Of a stretch of 35,111 nucleotides of DNA, positions 25,632 to 34,795 are shown piece after piece (position 1 is the first letter of the stretch; each line of letters opens with the position of its first letter). Origin of the DNA: Pelagibacteraceae bacterium. Its GTDB lineage: Bacteria > Pseudomonadota > Alphaproteobacteria > Pelagibacterales > Pelagibacteraceae. Below the pieces are notes generated by a model. That model made no database searches. It had not been told where the DNA came from and worked only from the letters and a program-made list of their open reading frames with translations. The position numbers and the translations under genes were made by a program. The DNA lies in contig VTPE01000004.1 of the NCBI GenBank assembly GCA_008638005.1, forward strand, positions 1-35,111, given 5' to 3'.

Positions 25632-26849
25632 ATGACTACCATCGTAATGAAATTTGGCGGAACGTCTGTTGCAAGTATCGACAGAATAAAAAATGTTGCC
25701 AATATTATTGAGAATAAAAAAAAAGAAGGATGCAAGTTAGCTATTATAGTTTCTGCGATGGCAGGAGTTACTAATGATTTGGTTGAAAAATCAAAATCTA
25801 TATCTAATCATTTTTCTAACGAAGAGTATGATGTGTTATTGTCTTCAGGAGAGCAGGTCACCTCAGCTCTTTTGGCTGGCTGTTTAGTTGACAAAGGGAT
25901 TCAAGCAAGATCAATGCTTGGTTGGCAGATTCCAATAGTTACAGAAGGACAACATAAAAATAGTAGAATTATCTCAGTTAATTCTAAATCAGTTCAAAAC
26001 TATTTAGAAAAAGATTACGTTGTAGTTATTCCAGGTTTTCAAGGTATCTCAGAAGAAATGCGAATCTCTACAATTGGTAGAGGAGGGTCTGATGCCTCTG
26101 CGGTTGCCTTAGCAAAAGCTTTAGATGCGGATCGATGTGAAATTTATACTGATGTAGAAGGTGTATTTACGACGAACCCAGACATTTGTGAGCAAGCAAA
26201 AAAAATTGATAAAATTTCATACGATGAAATGCTTGAGATGGCGTCACTTGGAGCGAAAGTTATGCAAAGTTCATCGGTCCAAAAAGCGATGATTAATGAC
26301 GTAGAAATTTACGTAAAATCAACATTTGCACCTGAAAAATCTGGGACTCAAATTTTATCAGAAGATAAAATTTCTTATGATAAGGTGATAACTGGCGTTG
26401 CTTACTCTAGAGACGATGCAAAAGTTACACTTATGGGCGTTAAAGATAAACCAGGTGTTGCTTCAGCTATTTTCAAGCCACTAAATGATGACAATATTGT
26501 TGTAGATATGATTGTTCAAAATATTTCTGCTGATAGTAATAAAACCGATGTTACGTTTACTGTTAAAAGAGATGATATGTTGAAAGCAGAAAATATATTA
26601 AAAAACTTAAAATCAGAAATAGGTTATGAAAAGCTTCTAACAGATAATAAAGTATCCAAAGTCTCAATTGTAGGCGCTGGAATGATTACTTATCCAGGAG
26701 TAGCGTTTAAAATGTTTAATGCTTTAGCAACAAAAAAGATTAATATATTAGTGATATCAACCTCTGAAATTAGGATTTCAGTATTAGTTGATGATAAAAA
26801 TACAGAATTAGCAGTAAAAACATTGCATTCTGCTTTTGAATTAGAATAA
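25632..26849 (+). CDS. lysC: Aspartate kinase
   Basis: A 405-residue monofunctional aspartokinase, phosphorylating aspartate to open the lysine/threonine/methionine branch. The N-terminal kinase domain begins MKFGGTSVASI (residues 6-16) and has TIGRGGSDASAVALA and IYTDVEGVFTTNP; two C-terminal ACT domains (about 260-400) would bind the feedback amino acids, with SIVGAGMITYPGVA marking the second. Upstream is an AAATTTAAATTT palindrome and no Shine-Dalgarno motif. ispG begins 9 nt after the stop, so lysC heads a probable operon lysC-ispG-prfA-prmC. Confidence 0.95.
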   Translation: MTTIVMKFGGTSVASIDRIKNVANIIENKKKEGCKLAIIVSAMAGVTNDLVEKSKSISNHFSNEEYDVLLSSGEQVTSALLAGCLVDKGIQARSMLGWQIPIVTEGQHKNSRIISVNSKSVQNYLEKDYVVVIPGFQGISEEMRISTIGRGGSDASAVALAKALDADRCEIYTDVEGVFTTNPDICEQAKKIDKISYDEMLEMASLGAKVMQSSSVQKAMINDVEIYVKSTFAPEKSGTQILSEDKISYDKVITGVAYSRDDAKVTLMGVKDKPGVASAIFKPLNDDNIVVDMIVQNISADSNKTDVTFTVKRDDMLKAENILKNLKSEIGYEKLLTDNKVSKVSIVGAGMITYPGVAFKMFNALATKKINILVISTSEIRISVLVDDKNTELAVKTLHSAFELE

Positions 26850-26858
26850 ATTAAACTC

Positions 26859-27977
26859 ATGTCATCGATTAGGCCCTTTAGGGATATAAAAAGAAGATTA
26901 TCAAAAGAAATTACTGTTGGCTCTGTAAAGGTTGGCGGAACAAACCCAATTTCAGTTCAATCCATGACCAATACACTTACTACGGATATCAAAGGTACAA
27001 TTGAACAAGTTAATGCAATACATGATGCAGGTGCAGATATTGTTAGAATTTCTTGTCCTGATGAAGAGTCAACAATTGCGTTAAAGGAAATTGTAAAAAA
27101 TACCTCTATTCCTATTGTAGCTGATATTCATTTTCATTTTCAAAGAGCAATTGAAGCGGCAAAAGCTGGTGCTAGTTGTTTAAGAATTAATCCAGGAAAT
27201 ATTGGCTCCAAAGACAGAGTCAAGGAAGTTGTCAGTGCTGCAAAAGATTATGGATGTTCAATCCGAATAGGAGTTAATGGAGGATCTCTTGAAAGGGAAA
27301 TTTTAGAAAAATATAAAGAACCTTGTCCAGAAGCTTTAGTAGAAAGCGCAAAAAAAAATATTCAATTACTTGAAGAAAATGATTTTTTTAATTTTAAAAT
27401 AAGTGTGAAAGCCTCAGATGTTTTTTTAGCGGTAGGTTCCTACAGGCTTTTAGCAAAAGAGTGCGATTACCCTTTACATTTAGGAATTACGGAAGCAGGT
27501 GGTTTATTTTCTGGAACGGTAAAATCATCAATCGGATTAGGTTTGTTATTATATGAAGGAATAGGTGACACAATAAGAGTTTCACTCTCTGCTGATCCAG
27601 TTGAAGAGGTTAAAGCGGGACTTGAAATTTTAAAAAGCTTAGGATTAAAAAATAGAGGAGTTAAAATTATATCTTGCCCCTCATGTGCTAGACAAGCGTT
27701 TGAAGTCATAAAAACTGTAGAAATATTAGAAAAAAAATTATCACATATCAAAGAACCTTTAACATTATCGATTATTGGTTGCGTTGTGAATGGACCTGGA
27801 GAGGCTTCTCAAACCGACATTGGTCTTACCGGGGGAGGTAAAGGAAATAACATGATTTATTTATCTGGCCTACAAGATCATAAAGTTCCAAGTGAAAAAA
27901 TTATAGATCATGTCGTAGAACTAGTGGAAAAAAAAGCTGAAGAGATAAGAAAAAGTCAAGATGCTGCCAATCAATAA
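26859..27977 (+). CDS. ispG: 4-hydroxy-3-methylbut-2-enyl-diphosphate synthase (flavodoxin-type IspG/GcpE)
   Basis: A 372-residue enzyme of the non-mevalonate isoprenoid pathway. The N-terminal barrel has the [15 protein letters not shown] stretch (25-39). The 4Fe-4S ligands are visible: C273 and C276 in [10 protein letters not shown] and C308 in [10 protein letters not shown], followed by Glu315. Length matches the two-domain bacterial form. It sits 9 nt after lysC; the last 17 bp overlap the start of prfA. The last residues (QDAANQ) are beyond the conserved region, so the overlap costs no function. Confidence 0.95.
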   Translation: MSSIRPFRDIKRRLSKEITVGSVKVGGTNPISVQSMTNTLTTDIKGTIEQVNAIHDAGADIVRISCPDEESTIALKEIVKNTSIPIVADIHFHFQRAIEAAKAGASCLRINPGNIGSKDRVKEVVSAAKDYGCSIRIGVNGGSLEREILEKYKEPCPEALVESAKKNIQLLEENDFFNFKISVKASDVFLAVGSYRLLAKECDYPLHLGITEAGGLFSGTVKSSIGLGLLLYEGIGDTIRVSLSADPVEEVKAGLEILKSLGLKNRGVKIISCPSCARQAFEVIKTVEILEKKLSHIKEPLTLSIIGCVVNGPGEASQTDIGLTGGGKGNNMIYLSGLQDHKVPSEKIIDHVVELVEKKAEEIRKSQDAANQ

Positions 27978-29028
27978 AGTAAAAGAAATTGTTTCAAGAT
28001 ATGAAACATTGGAAAAAACGTTATCGCAATCTGATATTGATAAGAATACTTATGTAAAAAATTCAAAAGAGTATGCATCGATAGGAGACATTATTGTCGA
28101 CGTAAAATCATATATTAAAATGGTTGAAGACAAAGAAGGTTCAGAGAAAATCTTACAGGATAAATCTGCTGACAAAGAGTTAAAAGAAATGGCAGAATTA
28201 GAACTTTTAGAAATTAAAGAAAAAATATTAGATTTAGAAACTAAAATAAAAATTTTTATGCTTCCAAAAGATGAAGCGGATGAAAAAAACGCAATTATTG
28301 AAATTAGAGCAGGCACTGGCGGTCAAGAAGCTGCAATATTTGCTGGAGATCTTTTTAGCATGTATCAAAAAGTTGCAACGAATAATGGCTGGAAGACAGA
28401 AGTCATAAGTATTTCCGAGGGAGATGCAGGCGGATACAAAGAAATCGTATTTTCAGTCACAGGAAAAAATGTATTTTCAAAATTAAAATTTGAAAGCGGG
28501 GTTCACCGTGTACAAAGAGTTCCAAAAACTGAGACACAAGGAAGAGTTCATACTTCAGCCGCAACGGTTGCAGTTTTGCCAGAAGCGGAAGAGGTTGATG
28601 TTAAAATTGATGAGAATGAACTTAGAATAGATGTATTTAGATCAAGCGGTCCTGGTGGACAGTCAGTTAATACCACTGATAGTGCAGTTAGGATAACCCA
28701 CCTTCCAAGTGGCATTGTGGTATCTCAACAAGATGAAAAGTCTCAACATAAAAATAAAGCTAAAGCATTAAAAATCTTAAGATCAAAACTCTATGAGTTA
28801 GAAAGAAGTAAATTAGAACAAGAAAGGTCTTCTGCAAGAAAATCACAAATTGGATCAGGTGATAGATCTGAAAGAATTAGAACTTATAATTTTCCACAAG
28901 GTCGAGTGACAGATCATAGAATTAACCTAACACTTCATAAATTAACTGACTTTTTATCAGGTGATGTGTTTTCAGAAATTTCTGATGCATTACAAATTCA
29001 GTTCCAAGAGCAACAATTAGAGGCTTAA
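27961..29028 (+). CDS. prfA: Peptide chain release factor 1
   Basis: A 355-residue class I release factor reading UAA and UAG. The GGQ catalytic loop is at 232-234 in GPGGQSVNT. The codon-recognition tripeptide PxT of RF1 (PKT, about 188-190, in [10 protein letters not shown]) rather than the SPF of RF2 decides the assignment. RF1 domain 1 with its coiled coil covers about 1-105. It overlaps ispG by 17 bp and prmC by one base (TAATG), the methylase that modifies its GGQ Gln, so substrate and modifier are co-translated. Confidence 0.96.
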   Translation: MLPINKVKEIVSRYETLEKTLSQSDIDKNTYVKNSKEYASIGDIIVDVKSYIKMVEDKEGSEKILQDKSADKELKEMAELELLEIKEKILDLETKIKIFMLPKDEADEKNAIIEIRAGTGGQEAAIFAGDLFSMYQKVATNNGWKTEVISISEGDAGGYKEIVFSVTGKNVFSKLKFESGVHRVQRVPKTETQGRVHTSAATVAVLPEAEEVDVKIDENELRIDVFRSSGPGGQSVNTTDSAVRITHLPSGIVVSQQDEKSQHKNKAKALKILRSKLYELERSKLEQERSSARKSQIGSGDRSERIRTYNFPQGRVTDHRINLTLHKLTDFLSGDVFSEISDALQIQFQEQQLEA

Positions 29029-29894
29029 TGAAAATTAACGAAGCTATTAATCAATCTTACAAAGTTTTAAGCCCTATATCTAAAACAGCCAAATTAGATG
29101 TTGAGGTTTTATTAGCCTATATTTTGAACAAAAAAAATCGATTAGATTTGTATTTAAATCAAGAACAAGAACTTAACCCAAAAGAATTAGATAAGTTTTT
29201 AAATTTAATTAATGAGCGACATCAATTAAAGCCAATTTCAAAAATTATTAATCAAAAATCTTTTTGGAATTTTGACTTAGATCTTTCTTATAATGTCTTG
29301 ATTCCAAGACCAGAAACCGAAGTTTTAATAGATCTAGTAACAAAAAAAATTAGTCAAAACAAAAAAATGAAGTTTTTAGATATAGGGTGTGGGTCTGGCT
29401 GTATAAGTTTAGCTCTTTTAGATTATTTTTATTTTTCTTCAGGAGTAGCAATTGATGTATCTAAAGAAGCAATTTTAAATACTCGATTAAATTTAAAAAA
29501 ATTTAATTTAAAAGAAAGGTTGAAATTACTAAGACAAGATGTTTTTAAATTTCATTCAACTAATAAGTTTGATTTAATTATTTCTAACCCACCTTATTTA
29601 AAATTGTCTGATTATATCAATCTAGATAAATCAATTAAACAATATGAGCCTAAAGAAGCTTTGATAGGGGACTCAAAAGATGGAACTTTGTTTTACAAAA
29701 AAATTATTGTTAATTTAAAAAATAATTTAAAACTTGGAGGTTTTTTTGCATTTGAGATAGGTGACAATCAGATGATAAAAATTGAAAAAATATTAAATAT
29801 CAATGGTTTTAGAATTGAGGAAAAATTTAAATTAATTAATAATCAAACTAGATGTTTGCTAGCTAAAAAGATAAAAAATTATACTTTACAATAA
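29028..29894 (+). CDS. prmC: Release factor glutamine methyltransferase
   Basis: A 288-residue SAM-dependent N5-glutamine methyltransferase acting on the GGQ motif of RF1 and RF2. Landmarks: an N-terminal helical domain (1 to about 85), RPETE at 94-98, the SAM loop DIGCGSG (118-124) and the catalytic NPPY at 187-190. The length is usual. It starts inside the prfA stop codon (TAATG). The protein is notably rich in Lys, Asn and Ile, in keeping with low GC. A 75-bp AT-only spacer follows before the DUF4167 gene. Confidence 0.95.
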   Translation: MKINEAINQSYKVLSPISKTAKLDVEVLLAYILNKKNRLDLYLNQEQELNPKELDKFLNLINERHQLKPISKIINQKSFWNFDLDLSYNVLIPRPETEVLIDLVTKKISQNKKMKFLDIGCGSGCISLALLDYFYFSSGVAIDVSKEAILNTRLNLKKFNLKERLKLLRQDVFKFHSTNKFDLIISNPPYLKLSDYINLDKSIKQYEPKEALIGDSKDGTLFYKKIIVNLKNNLKLGGFFAFEIGDNQMIKIEKILNINGFRIEEKFKLINNQTRCLLAKKIKNYTLQ

Positions 29895-29969
29895 TACATA
29901 TATGTGATCTTAAGAGGTATCTTAAATAAAATTATATTTAATTAAATAAATAATTATTTAACCAACTAA
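29895..29969 (+). promoter_or_regulatory. AT-rich spacer with tandem heptamers and a palindrome before the DUF4167 gene
   Basis: ATCTTAA occurs at 29907-29913 and again at 29919-29925, 12 bp apart, and a 14-nt perfect palindrome (TAAATAATTATTTA) lies just before the ACCAACTAA preceding the start codon. A promoter for the DUF4167 gene is likely here, but no pair of -35/-10 boxes stands out. Confidence 0.25.
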
Positions 29970-30398
29970 ATGACAAATTTTGATAGGCGCCCTCGAGGAC
30001 GTAATAATAATAGAAGAAATGGTAGACGCCATAATGGCCCTAGAGCTTCTCAAGTTATAAAACTTAATGATCAAGGTCGATCGTTCAATCATCAAAGACC
30101 AAGATTTAATGGTAATGCCAGTAAATTATTCGAAAAATATAACGCTCTAGCTGCTGAGGCACTTTCAAAAGACGATAAAATTTTAGCAGAACATTATTTT
30201 CAACATGCAGATCATTTCGCAAGAATGATGCCACCACCTCAAGAAACAGTACAAACGAATGGTCAAGACAACACTCATCAATCAGAATCAATAACTTCAA
30301 ATAACGAAGAAGAGGTTATTACAGAAGATTCAAGTTCATCAAATCTTGAGACAGAAGAAGAAAATACTGTTGTTGCCAAAAGTCCTGAAGATAATTAA
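29970..30398 (+). CDS. DUF4167 domain protein, basic and probably RNA-binding
   Basis: A 142-residue protein. The first 40 residues are very rich in Arg, Asn and Gly (RRPRGRNNNRRNGRRH), then comes the DUF4167 core with S-K-L-F-E-K-Y-N-A-L-A-A-E-A and D-K-I-L-A-E-H-Y-F-Q-H-A-D-H-F-A-R, and the tail (from about 85) is acidic and disordered, rich in Glu, Ser and Thr. The family is found in alphaproteobacteria next to prfA-prmC, as here. Binding to RNA is inferred from the basic low-complexity head; no function is established to my knowledge. Confidence 0.9.
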   Translation: MTNFDRRPRGRNNNRRNGRRHNGPRASQVIKLNDQGRSFNHQRPRFNGNASKLFEKYNALAAEALSKDDKILAEHYFQHADHFARMMPPPQETVQTNGQDNTHQSESITSNNEEEVITEDSSSSNLETEEENTVVAKSPEDN

Positions 30399-30429
30399 AG
30401 TTTAGCTTTAACTTAACAAAATTTTAAAA

Positions 30430-31323
30430 GTGAGTTTTTCAAAAAAACTTTTACAAAACTTAGAGTCTGAAGCGATTTCAATAATTAGAGACTCTTACTC
30501 TAAATCGTCAAATCCAGTCATGATGTATTCGATTGGCAAGGACTCCTCAGTATTATTACACTTGGCAAGAAAAGCTTTTTTCCCATCGATTGTGCCATTT
30601 CCTCTTTTGCACATTGATACCAAATGGAAATTTAAAGAAATGATTAAGTTTAGAACCTATGTCAAAAATAAATTTAAACTCAACTTAATCACTTACACTA
30701 ATCAAAAAGGGATAAAGTTAAATCCCCAAAAAGATAAAAATTATACTGATGTCATGAAAACTAAAGCTTTAAAAGATGCTTTAGACAAATATCAATTTGA
30801 TGTCATTTACGGAGGGGCTAGAAGAGATGAGGAGGCTAGTAGATCAAAAGAAAGAATAGTTTCTGTGAGAGACAAAGGGCATATTTGGAATCCCAAAAAT
30901 CAAAAACCTGAATTATGGAATTTATTTAATTATGAGAAAGATGAAGACCAAACTTTAAGAGTCTTTCCAATATCGAATTGGACCGAATTTGATATTTGGA
31001 ATTATATTAAGCAAGAAAATATTGAAATTGTCGATTTATATTTTGCAAAAAAAAGAAAATGTATCAAAAAAAATAATGCTTATTTTATGATTGATGACAA
31101 CCGATATAAACTTCAAAAAGGTGAAAAAATAATTACAGAAACAATAAGGTTTAGAACGCTGGGTTGTTACCCACTAACTGCAGGAATAAAAAGCAGCGCC
31201 TCAAATTTATCACAAGTAATTAATGAAACATTGAAAGAAAAAAATTCAGAGCGATCTGGAAGATTGATTGATTTAGACAAACCTAACAGTATGGAATTAA
31301 AAAAACGAGAAGGTTATTTTTAA
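30430..31323 (+). CDS. cysD: Sulfate adenylyltransferase subunit 2 (CysD)
   Basis: A 297-residue PP-loop ATP pyrophosphatase that, with CysN, makes adenosine phosphosulfate (APS) from sulfate and ATP. The adenylation loop YSIGKDSSVLLHLARKAF (33-50) matches CysD, as do FDVIYGGARRDEEASR and the RTLGCYPLT stretch near the C-terminus. It starts with GTG at 30430 (MSFSKKLLQNLESEAI); no ATG fits better. The stop overlaps the cysN start by one base (TAATG). No cysH, cysI or cysJ is visible, so it is not shown whether the APS serves sulfate reduction or sulfate transfer. Confidence 0.94.
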   Translation: MSFSKKLLQNLESEAISIIRDSYSKSSNPVMMYSIGKDSSVLLHLARKAFFPSIVPFPLLHIDTKWKFKEMIKFRTYVKNKFKLNLITYTNQKGIKLNPQKDKNYTDVMKTKALKDALDKYQFDVIYGGARRDEEASRSKERIVSVRDKGHIWNPKNQKPELWNLFNYEKDEDQTLRVFPISNWTEFDIWNYIKQENIEIVDLYFAKKRKCIKKNNAYFMIDDNRYKLQKGEKIITETIRFRTLGCYPLTAGIKSSASNLSQVINETLKEKNSERSGRLIDLDKPNSMELKKREGYF

Positions 31324-33134
31324 TGGAGATCAAAAAAATTGTCACCTGTGGAAGTGTTGATGATGGAAAATCTTCTTTAATCGGAAGAATTATCTTTGAA
31401 ACCAAAAATATTTTAAATGATCAAGAACTTAAACTACAAAACCTTTCAACCAGGTATGGGACGACAGGAAAAAAATTAGATTTTGCATTACTCTTAGACG
31501 GACTTCAAGATGAAAGAGAACAGGGTATTACTATTGATGTAGCTCACCGATATATTAATTACAAAAACCAAAGGTTAGTTTTTCACGATAGCCCAGGTCA
31601 TAACCAGTATACAAGAAATGTTGTAACAGCTGCATCAGGGTGTGAAATAGCTATTTTGCTCGTCGATGTAAAAAAAGGGATACTTGAACAAACTAAAAGA
31701 CATTTAAAAATTTTAGATTTTCTAAAAATTAAAAATATTATTTTTGCAATTAATAAAATTGATTTAGTCAAATATAATAAGAGTAAGTTTTTAGAATTAA
31801 AGAACCAATTAAACAAAACTCTCATTTCATCAAATAAAAGAAATGTATTTTTTATTCCAGTTTCAGCGCTTGATGGAGATAATGTAGTCACTAAATCAAA
31901 AAAAATGAAATGGTATAATGGCAAAAGTGTTTTAGATACAATTACAAAATTAAAAGAGATTAAAAAAAATCACAAACCTTATTTAGCTATTCAGCATGTT
32001 CACAGACCTAATAACAAAATAAGAAATTATTTAGGAAATCTAACAGGATCATTTAAAAAAAATCAAAAGATTAAAATTCTTCCAGGATCTGAAATCAATT
32101 CTATTAAAAATTTATATTCAAATTTTAAAAAAATGAACCAAATTTTGAATGCTCCAGTTGCATTAGATTTAAAAAAACAAATGGATATTGTTAGGGGCGA
32201 TATTGTTACCGATCTATCTAATAAAGATATTTTAGTTGGAAATGCCTTTAATGCAGAAGTTGTTGTGACTTCTGGTGACAAAATTATTCAAGGTAGACAG
32301 TATTTAATTAGAATTCATAATAAAATAACCAAGGTAACTGTTACTAAAGTTAAATCTACATTTGATTTTGTTACAAATCAAAGCGTAGTTAAAAATGAAC
32401 TCGAGCTTAATGATATTGGTGAAATTGAAATGTCATGCAATGAAGCAATACCTTTTTCAACATTTGATAAAATGCCTGAACTTGGGAGATTTATATTAGT
32501 TGATGAGCTAACTTTTAATGTCGTTTGTGCAGGTAAAATTAATTTTGAACTGAGAAGATCTGGCAATATCTATAAAACAGAAGGTAAGGTTTCAAAGGAA
32601 GTACGAGCTAAGTTAAAACGTCAAAAGCCAAAATGCATTTGGCTAACCGGTTTGTCAGGTTCTGGAAAATCAACTTTAGCGCAAAGTTTGGAGAAAACAT
32701 TAAACTCCCAATCAAAGCATACTTATATATTAGATGGCGATAACCTAAGATTAGGTATTAATAAAAACCTTGGGTTCAATGCTTCTGATAGAACAGAAAA
32801 TATAAGACGAATAGGTGAAATTAGTAAGCTGATGGTTGATGCTGGATTAATAGTTATTGTTGCTGCTATTTCTCCATTTAGAAAGGACCGAGATTTTGCA
32901 AGATCTTTATTTGAAAAAAATGAGTTTTATGAAGTGTTCGTGAATACTCCATTAAAAGTCTGCATCAAAAGAGATCCAAAAAAACTTTATAAAAAAGCAA
33001 AATCGATAAAGCATTTTAGTACCATTGGGCTTACAGGTGATTATGAAAAACCTTTAAAGCCTGATTTAGTGATTGATACTTCTAAAGAGTTAATTTCAAA
33101 CTCTGTAAAAAAAATAATTACAAAAATATTTTAA
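31323..33134 (+). CDS. cysNC: Bifunctional sulfate adenylyltransferase subunit 1 / adenylylsulfate kinase (CysN-CysC fusion)
   Basis: A 603-residue fusion. Residues 1 to about 425 are the CysN GTPase: P-loop GSVDDGKSS (10-18), DSPGH (90-94, usually DTPGH) and NKID (145-148), then two beta-barrel domains. From about 435 comes APS kinase with P-loop GLSGSGKS (443-450), LDGDNLR and ISPFRKDRDFAR. Together with CysD it would turn sulfate into PAPS using GTP and ATP. The NodQ/CysNC fusion is common in proteobacteria. All catalytic motifs look intact. It forms a two-gene operon with cysD and its stop overlaps the M23 peptidase gene by 4 bp. Confidence 0.95.
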   Translation: MEIKKIVTCGSVDDGKSSLIGRIIFETKNILNDQELKLQNLSTRYGTTGKKLDFALLLDGLQDEREQGITIDVAHRYINYKNQRLVFHDSPGHNQYTRNVVTAASGCEIAILLVDVKKGILEQTKRHLKILDFLKIKNIIFAINKIDLVKYNKSKFLELKNQLNKTLISSNKRNVFFIPVSALDGDNVVTKSKKMKWYNGKSVLDTITKLKEIKKNHKPYLAIQHVHRPNNKIRNYLGNLTGSFKKNQKIKILPGSEINSIKNLYSNFKKMNQILNAPVALDLKKQMDIVRGDIVTDLSNKDILVGNAFNAEVVVTSGDKIIQGRQYLIRIHNKITKVTVTKVKSTFDFVTNQSVVKNELELNDIGEIEMSCNEAIPFSTFDKMPELGRFILVDELTFNVVCAGKINFELRRSGNIYKTEGKVSKEVRAKLKRQKPKCIWLTGLSGSGKSTLAQSLEKTLNSQSKHTYILDGDNLRLGINKNLGFNASDRTENIRRIGEISKLMVDAGLIVIVAAISPFRKDRDFARSLFEKNEFYEVFVNTPLKVCIKRDPKKLYKKAKSIKHFSTIGLTGDYEKPLKPDLVIDTSKELISNSVKKIITKIF

Positions 33135-34402
33135 TTTATTAAATTTGATCTCATTACATCAATTTTAATTCTTGATATTTCAAACTTTTCTCTATCTTCA
33201 CCACGTAACGTTCTTCCTGAAGGAAGTTTTAAACGTTGTGAATTCATTCTCTTTCCATTAACCAAAACTTCATAATGAAGGTGAGGACCAGTTGATCTAC
33301 CTGTGCTTCCAACATAACCTATAATTTGTCCTTGTCTAACTTTTGCACCTTTTTTGATACCTCTCGCGTATCCATTTAAATGAGCATAAGCCGTTTTGTA
33401 TTTAGAGTTATGTTTAATTCTAATATATTTTCCATACGCTCCGTTCCATCCGACTTGTTCAATAATACCTGATCCTGAAGCCATGATGGGTGTACCTGTT
33501 AGAGCCGCAAAGTCTGTTCCTCGGTGCATTTTATTGTAACCTAAAATGGGATGCTTTCTCATACCAAAAGTCGAAGATAGTCTTGCACCATTAATTGGAG
33601 TTTTCATTAAAGCTTTCTCAATACTTTTTCCATTCGTTCTGTAATATCCTGGAATACCTTTTTGATCGACAAAACGGTATAAGGCAATTTCTCTTCCATT
33701 ATTTTTCATGTACGCATAAATGATATCTCCATTTTTTTGTAACTCTCCATCATCATCAACATATTTATCATAGACAATTTGAAAAATATCTCCTCGACGA
33801 ATATCTCTTTGAAAATCAATTTCAAATCCAAAGATACCTGCAAAATTAACAATCACTTCTGGATCTATTTTTTCTTTCTCTGCAGCTTGATACATACTGG
33901 AATTAATCATTCCTTCTGCAAGAGTTGTTTTTTTGTATAAAACTTTTTCGATTTTGTTTGCAACAAACTCTTTATTTTTCTTAAAAACATGAAGTGAATT
34001 AATATTATCTAAATTAATCGTAAGCCTTATAATTTCACCTGTATCTTTATGAGTTAAAATTTCAAAAACTTGGTTCGTATTAATTGTTTTTAAATTAATA
34101 AATTTTTTTAATACTTTTGAAATTTCAAATATTTCTTGCTGGGAAGCGCCCGCATCAGTTAAAATTGAATTTAAACTTTGTCCTTTTTTAACGGATGAAG
34201 TGACTTTGTTAAATTGGTTTTCAAATTTATTTGTAAGCAATGAATGAATATTGCTAAATTCTGTTTTAAATTCTGAGTAGTTTTTTTCTATTTTATTTTT
34301 TTTGTAAAAATTTTGATTTAAAAAAAAGAAGGCAGTAATGATTAATAAAACTAATCCTGAAATAATAAATTTAACATTTCTATTTTTTAAATTTTGAACC
34401 AT
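33131..34402 (-). CDS. M23 family metallopeptidase, membrane-anchored
   Basis: A 423-residue envelope protein. An N-terminal hydrophobic segment (about 11-29) after a basic start anchors it or serves as signal; a LysM/OapA-like segment (about 66-118, with KKGQSLNSILTDAG) precedes the catalytic C-terminal M23 domain. Zinc ligands are H293 and D297 (HRGTD) and H376 (HLH, 374-376), with H341 (AHLNG) as further active-site His. All are present, so it should be an active peptidoglycan endopeptidase of the MepM kind rather than an EnvC/NlpD-like activator. It is transcribed away from the rRNA operon, sharing the ~390-bp region upstream of 16S. Confidence 0.92.
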   Translation of the reverse strand: MVQNLKNRNVKFIISGLVLLIITAFFFLNQNFYKKNKIEKNYSEFKTEFSNIHSLLTNKFENQFNKVTSSVKKGQSLNSILTDAGASQQEIFEISKVLKKFINLKTINTNQVFEILTHKDTGEIIRLTINLDNINSLHVFKKNKEFVANKIEKVLYKKTTLAEGMINSSMYQAAEKEKIDPEVIVNFAGIFGFEIDFQRDIRRGDIFQIVYDKYVDDDGELQKNGDIIYAYMKNNGREIALYRFVDQKGIPGYYRTNGKSIEKALMKTPINGARLSSTFGMRKHPILGYNKMHRGTDFAALTGTPIMASGSGIIEQVGWNGAYGKYIRIKHNSKYKTAYAHLNGYARGIKKGAKVRQGQIIGYVGSTGRSTGPHLHYEVLVNGKRMNSQRLKLPSGRTLRGEDREKFEISRIKIDVMRSNLIN

Positions 34403-34510
34403 TTTTTTAATATTTACCGAGTCTTTGTTTATCTACTAAAGGTTGATTTTGAAGTAAAATATCTTAAAAAAAACCTTATATTTCAACAGTTTTAGGGCAT
34501 TTTTGATTGC

Positions 34511-34539
34511 TTGACTTGATATGATTTTCTTTATATTAC
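34511..34539 (+). promoter_or_regulatory. rRNA operon promoter
   Basis: TTGACT (34511-34516), a 17-bp spacer and TATTAC (34534-34539; an alternative is TATATT at 34532-34537 with a 15-bp spacer). It is followed by a CG-containing discriminator and early region (ccaacgtcctagcgccg) that stands out in this AT-rich DNA, as is usual for rRNA promoters under stringent control. The start of transcription would be near 34546, about 250 nt before 16S. Confidence 0.6.
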
Positions 34540-34605
34540 CCAACGTCCTAGCGCCGATTAATTAAATTATTCAGGTGTTTAGCTAAAAAATTAAACAGGA
34601 CTGAA

Positions 34606-34633
34606 AAAAATCTTTTTGTTTTCAAAGATTTTT
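34606..34633 (+). promoter_or_regulatory. Strong hairpin in the rRNA leader
   Basis: AAAAATCTTT (34606-34615) and AAAGATTTTT (34624-34633) form a perfect 10-bp stem with an 8-nt loop (ttgttttc), downstream of the rRNA promoter. It resembles an A/U-only attenuator or antitermination element; no GC base pairs beyond one, so its stability is modest. Confidence 0.45.
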
Positions 34634-34647
34634 CACAGTTTTGTTGA

Positions 34648-34753
34648 GCTCTTGAAAACGTAAAATATAGAAGAGAAGCGTGGACGGTTATATTTGTCAA
34701 AAAAAAATTTGTCGTACACGCTTATAGTAAACTTATACAAATAGTAATTTGTA
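34648..34753 (+). promoter_or_regulatory. rRNA leader: boxA-like site and processing hairpins
   Basis: GCTCTTGAAAAC at 34648-34659 resembles boxA (TGCTCTTTAACA) used by Nus-factor antitermination. Then AAGCGTG (34676-34682) is the inverse of CACGCTT (34717-34723), and TACAAAT (34736-34742) the inverse of ATTTGTA (34747-34753). A third pairing is possible between CGTACAC (34713-34719) and GTGTACG (34781-34787), which would compete with the first stem. These may shape precursor processing. Confidence 0.45.
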
Positions 34754-34795
34754 CGAGTGGTGTATTTATACATCAAGCTTGTGTACGCCGTTATT

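Noticed and set aside
30395-30411. TTAAAG-tttag-CTTTAA hairpin after the DUF4167 gene as a terminator
   Set aside because: Only six weak base pairs, one G-C, and no following T-run; it overlaps the DUF4167 stop and could be chance.
31598-32566. Three minus-strand frames inside cysNC
   Set aside because: All are shadows of a gene with intact GTPase and kinase motifs; no start context or domain.
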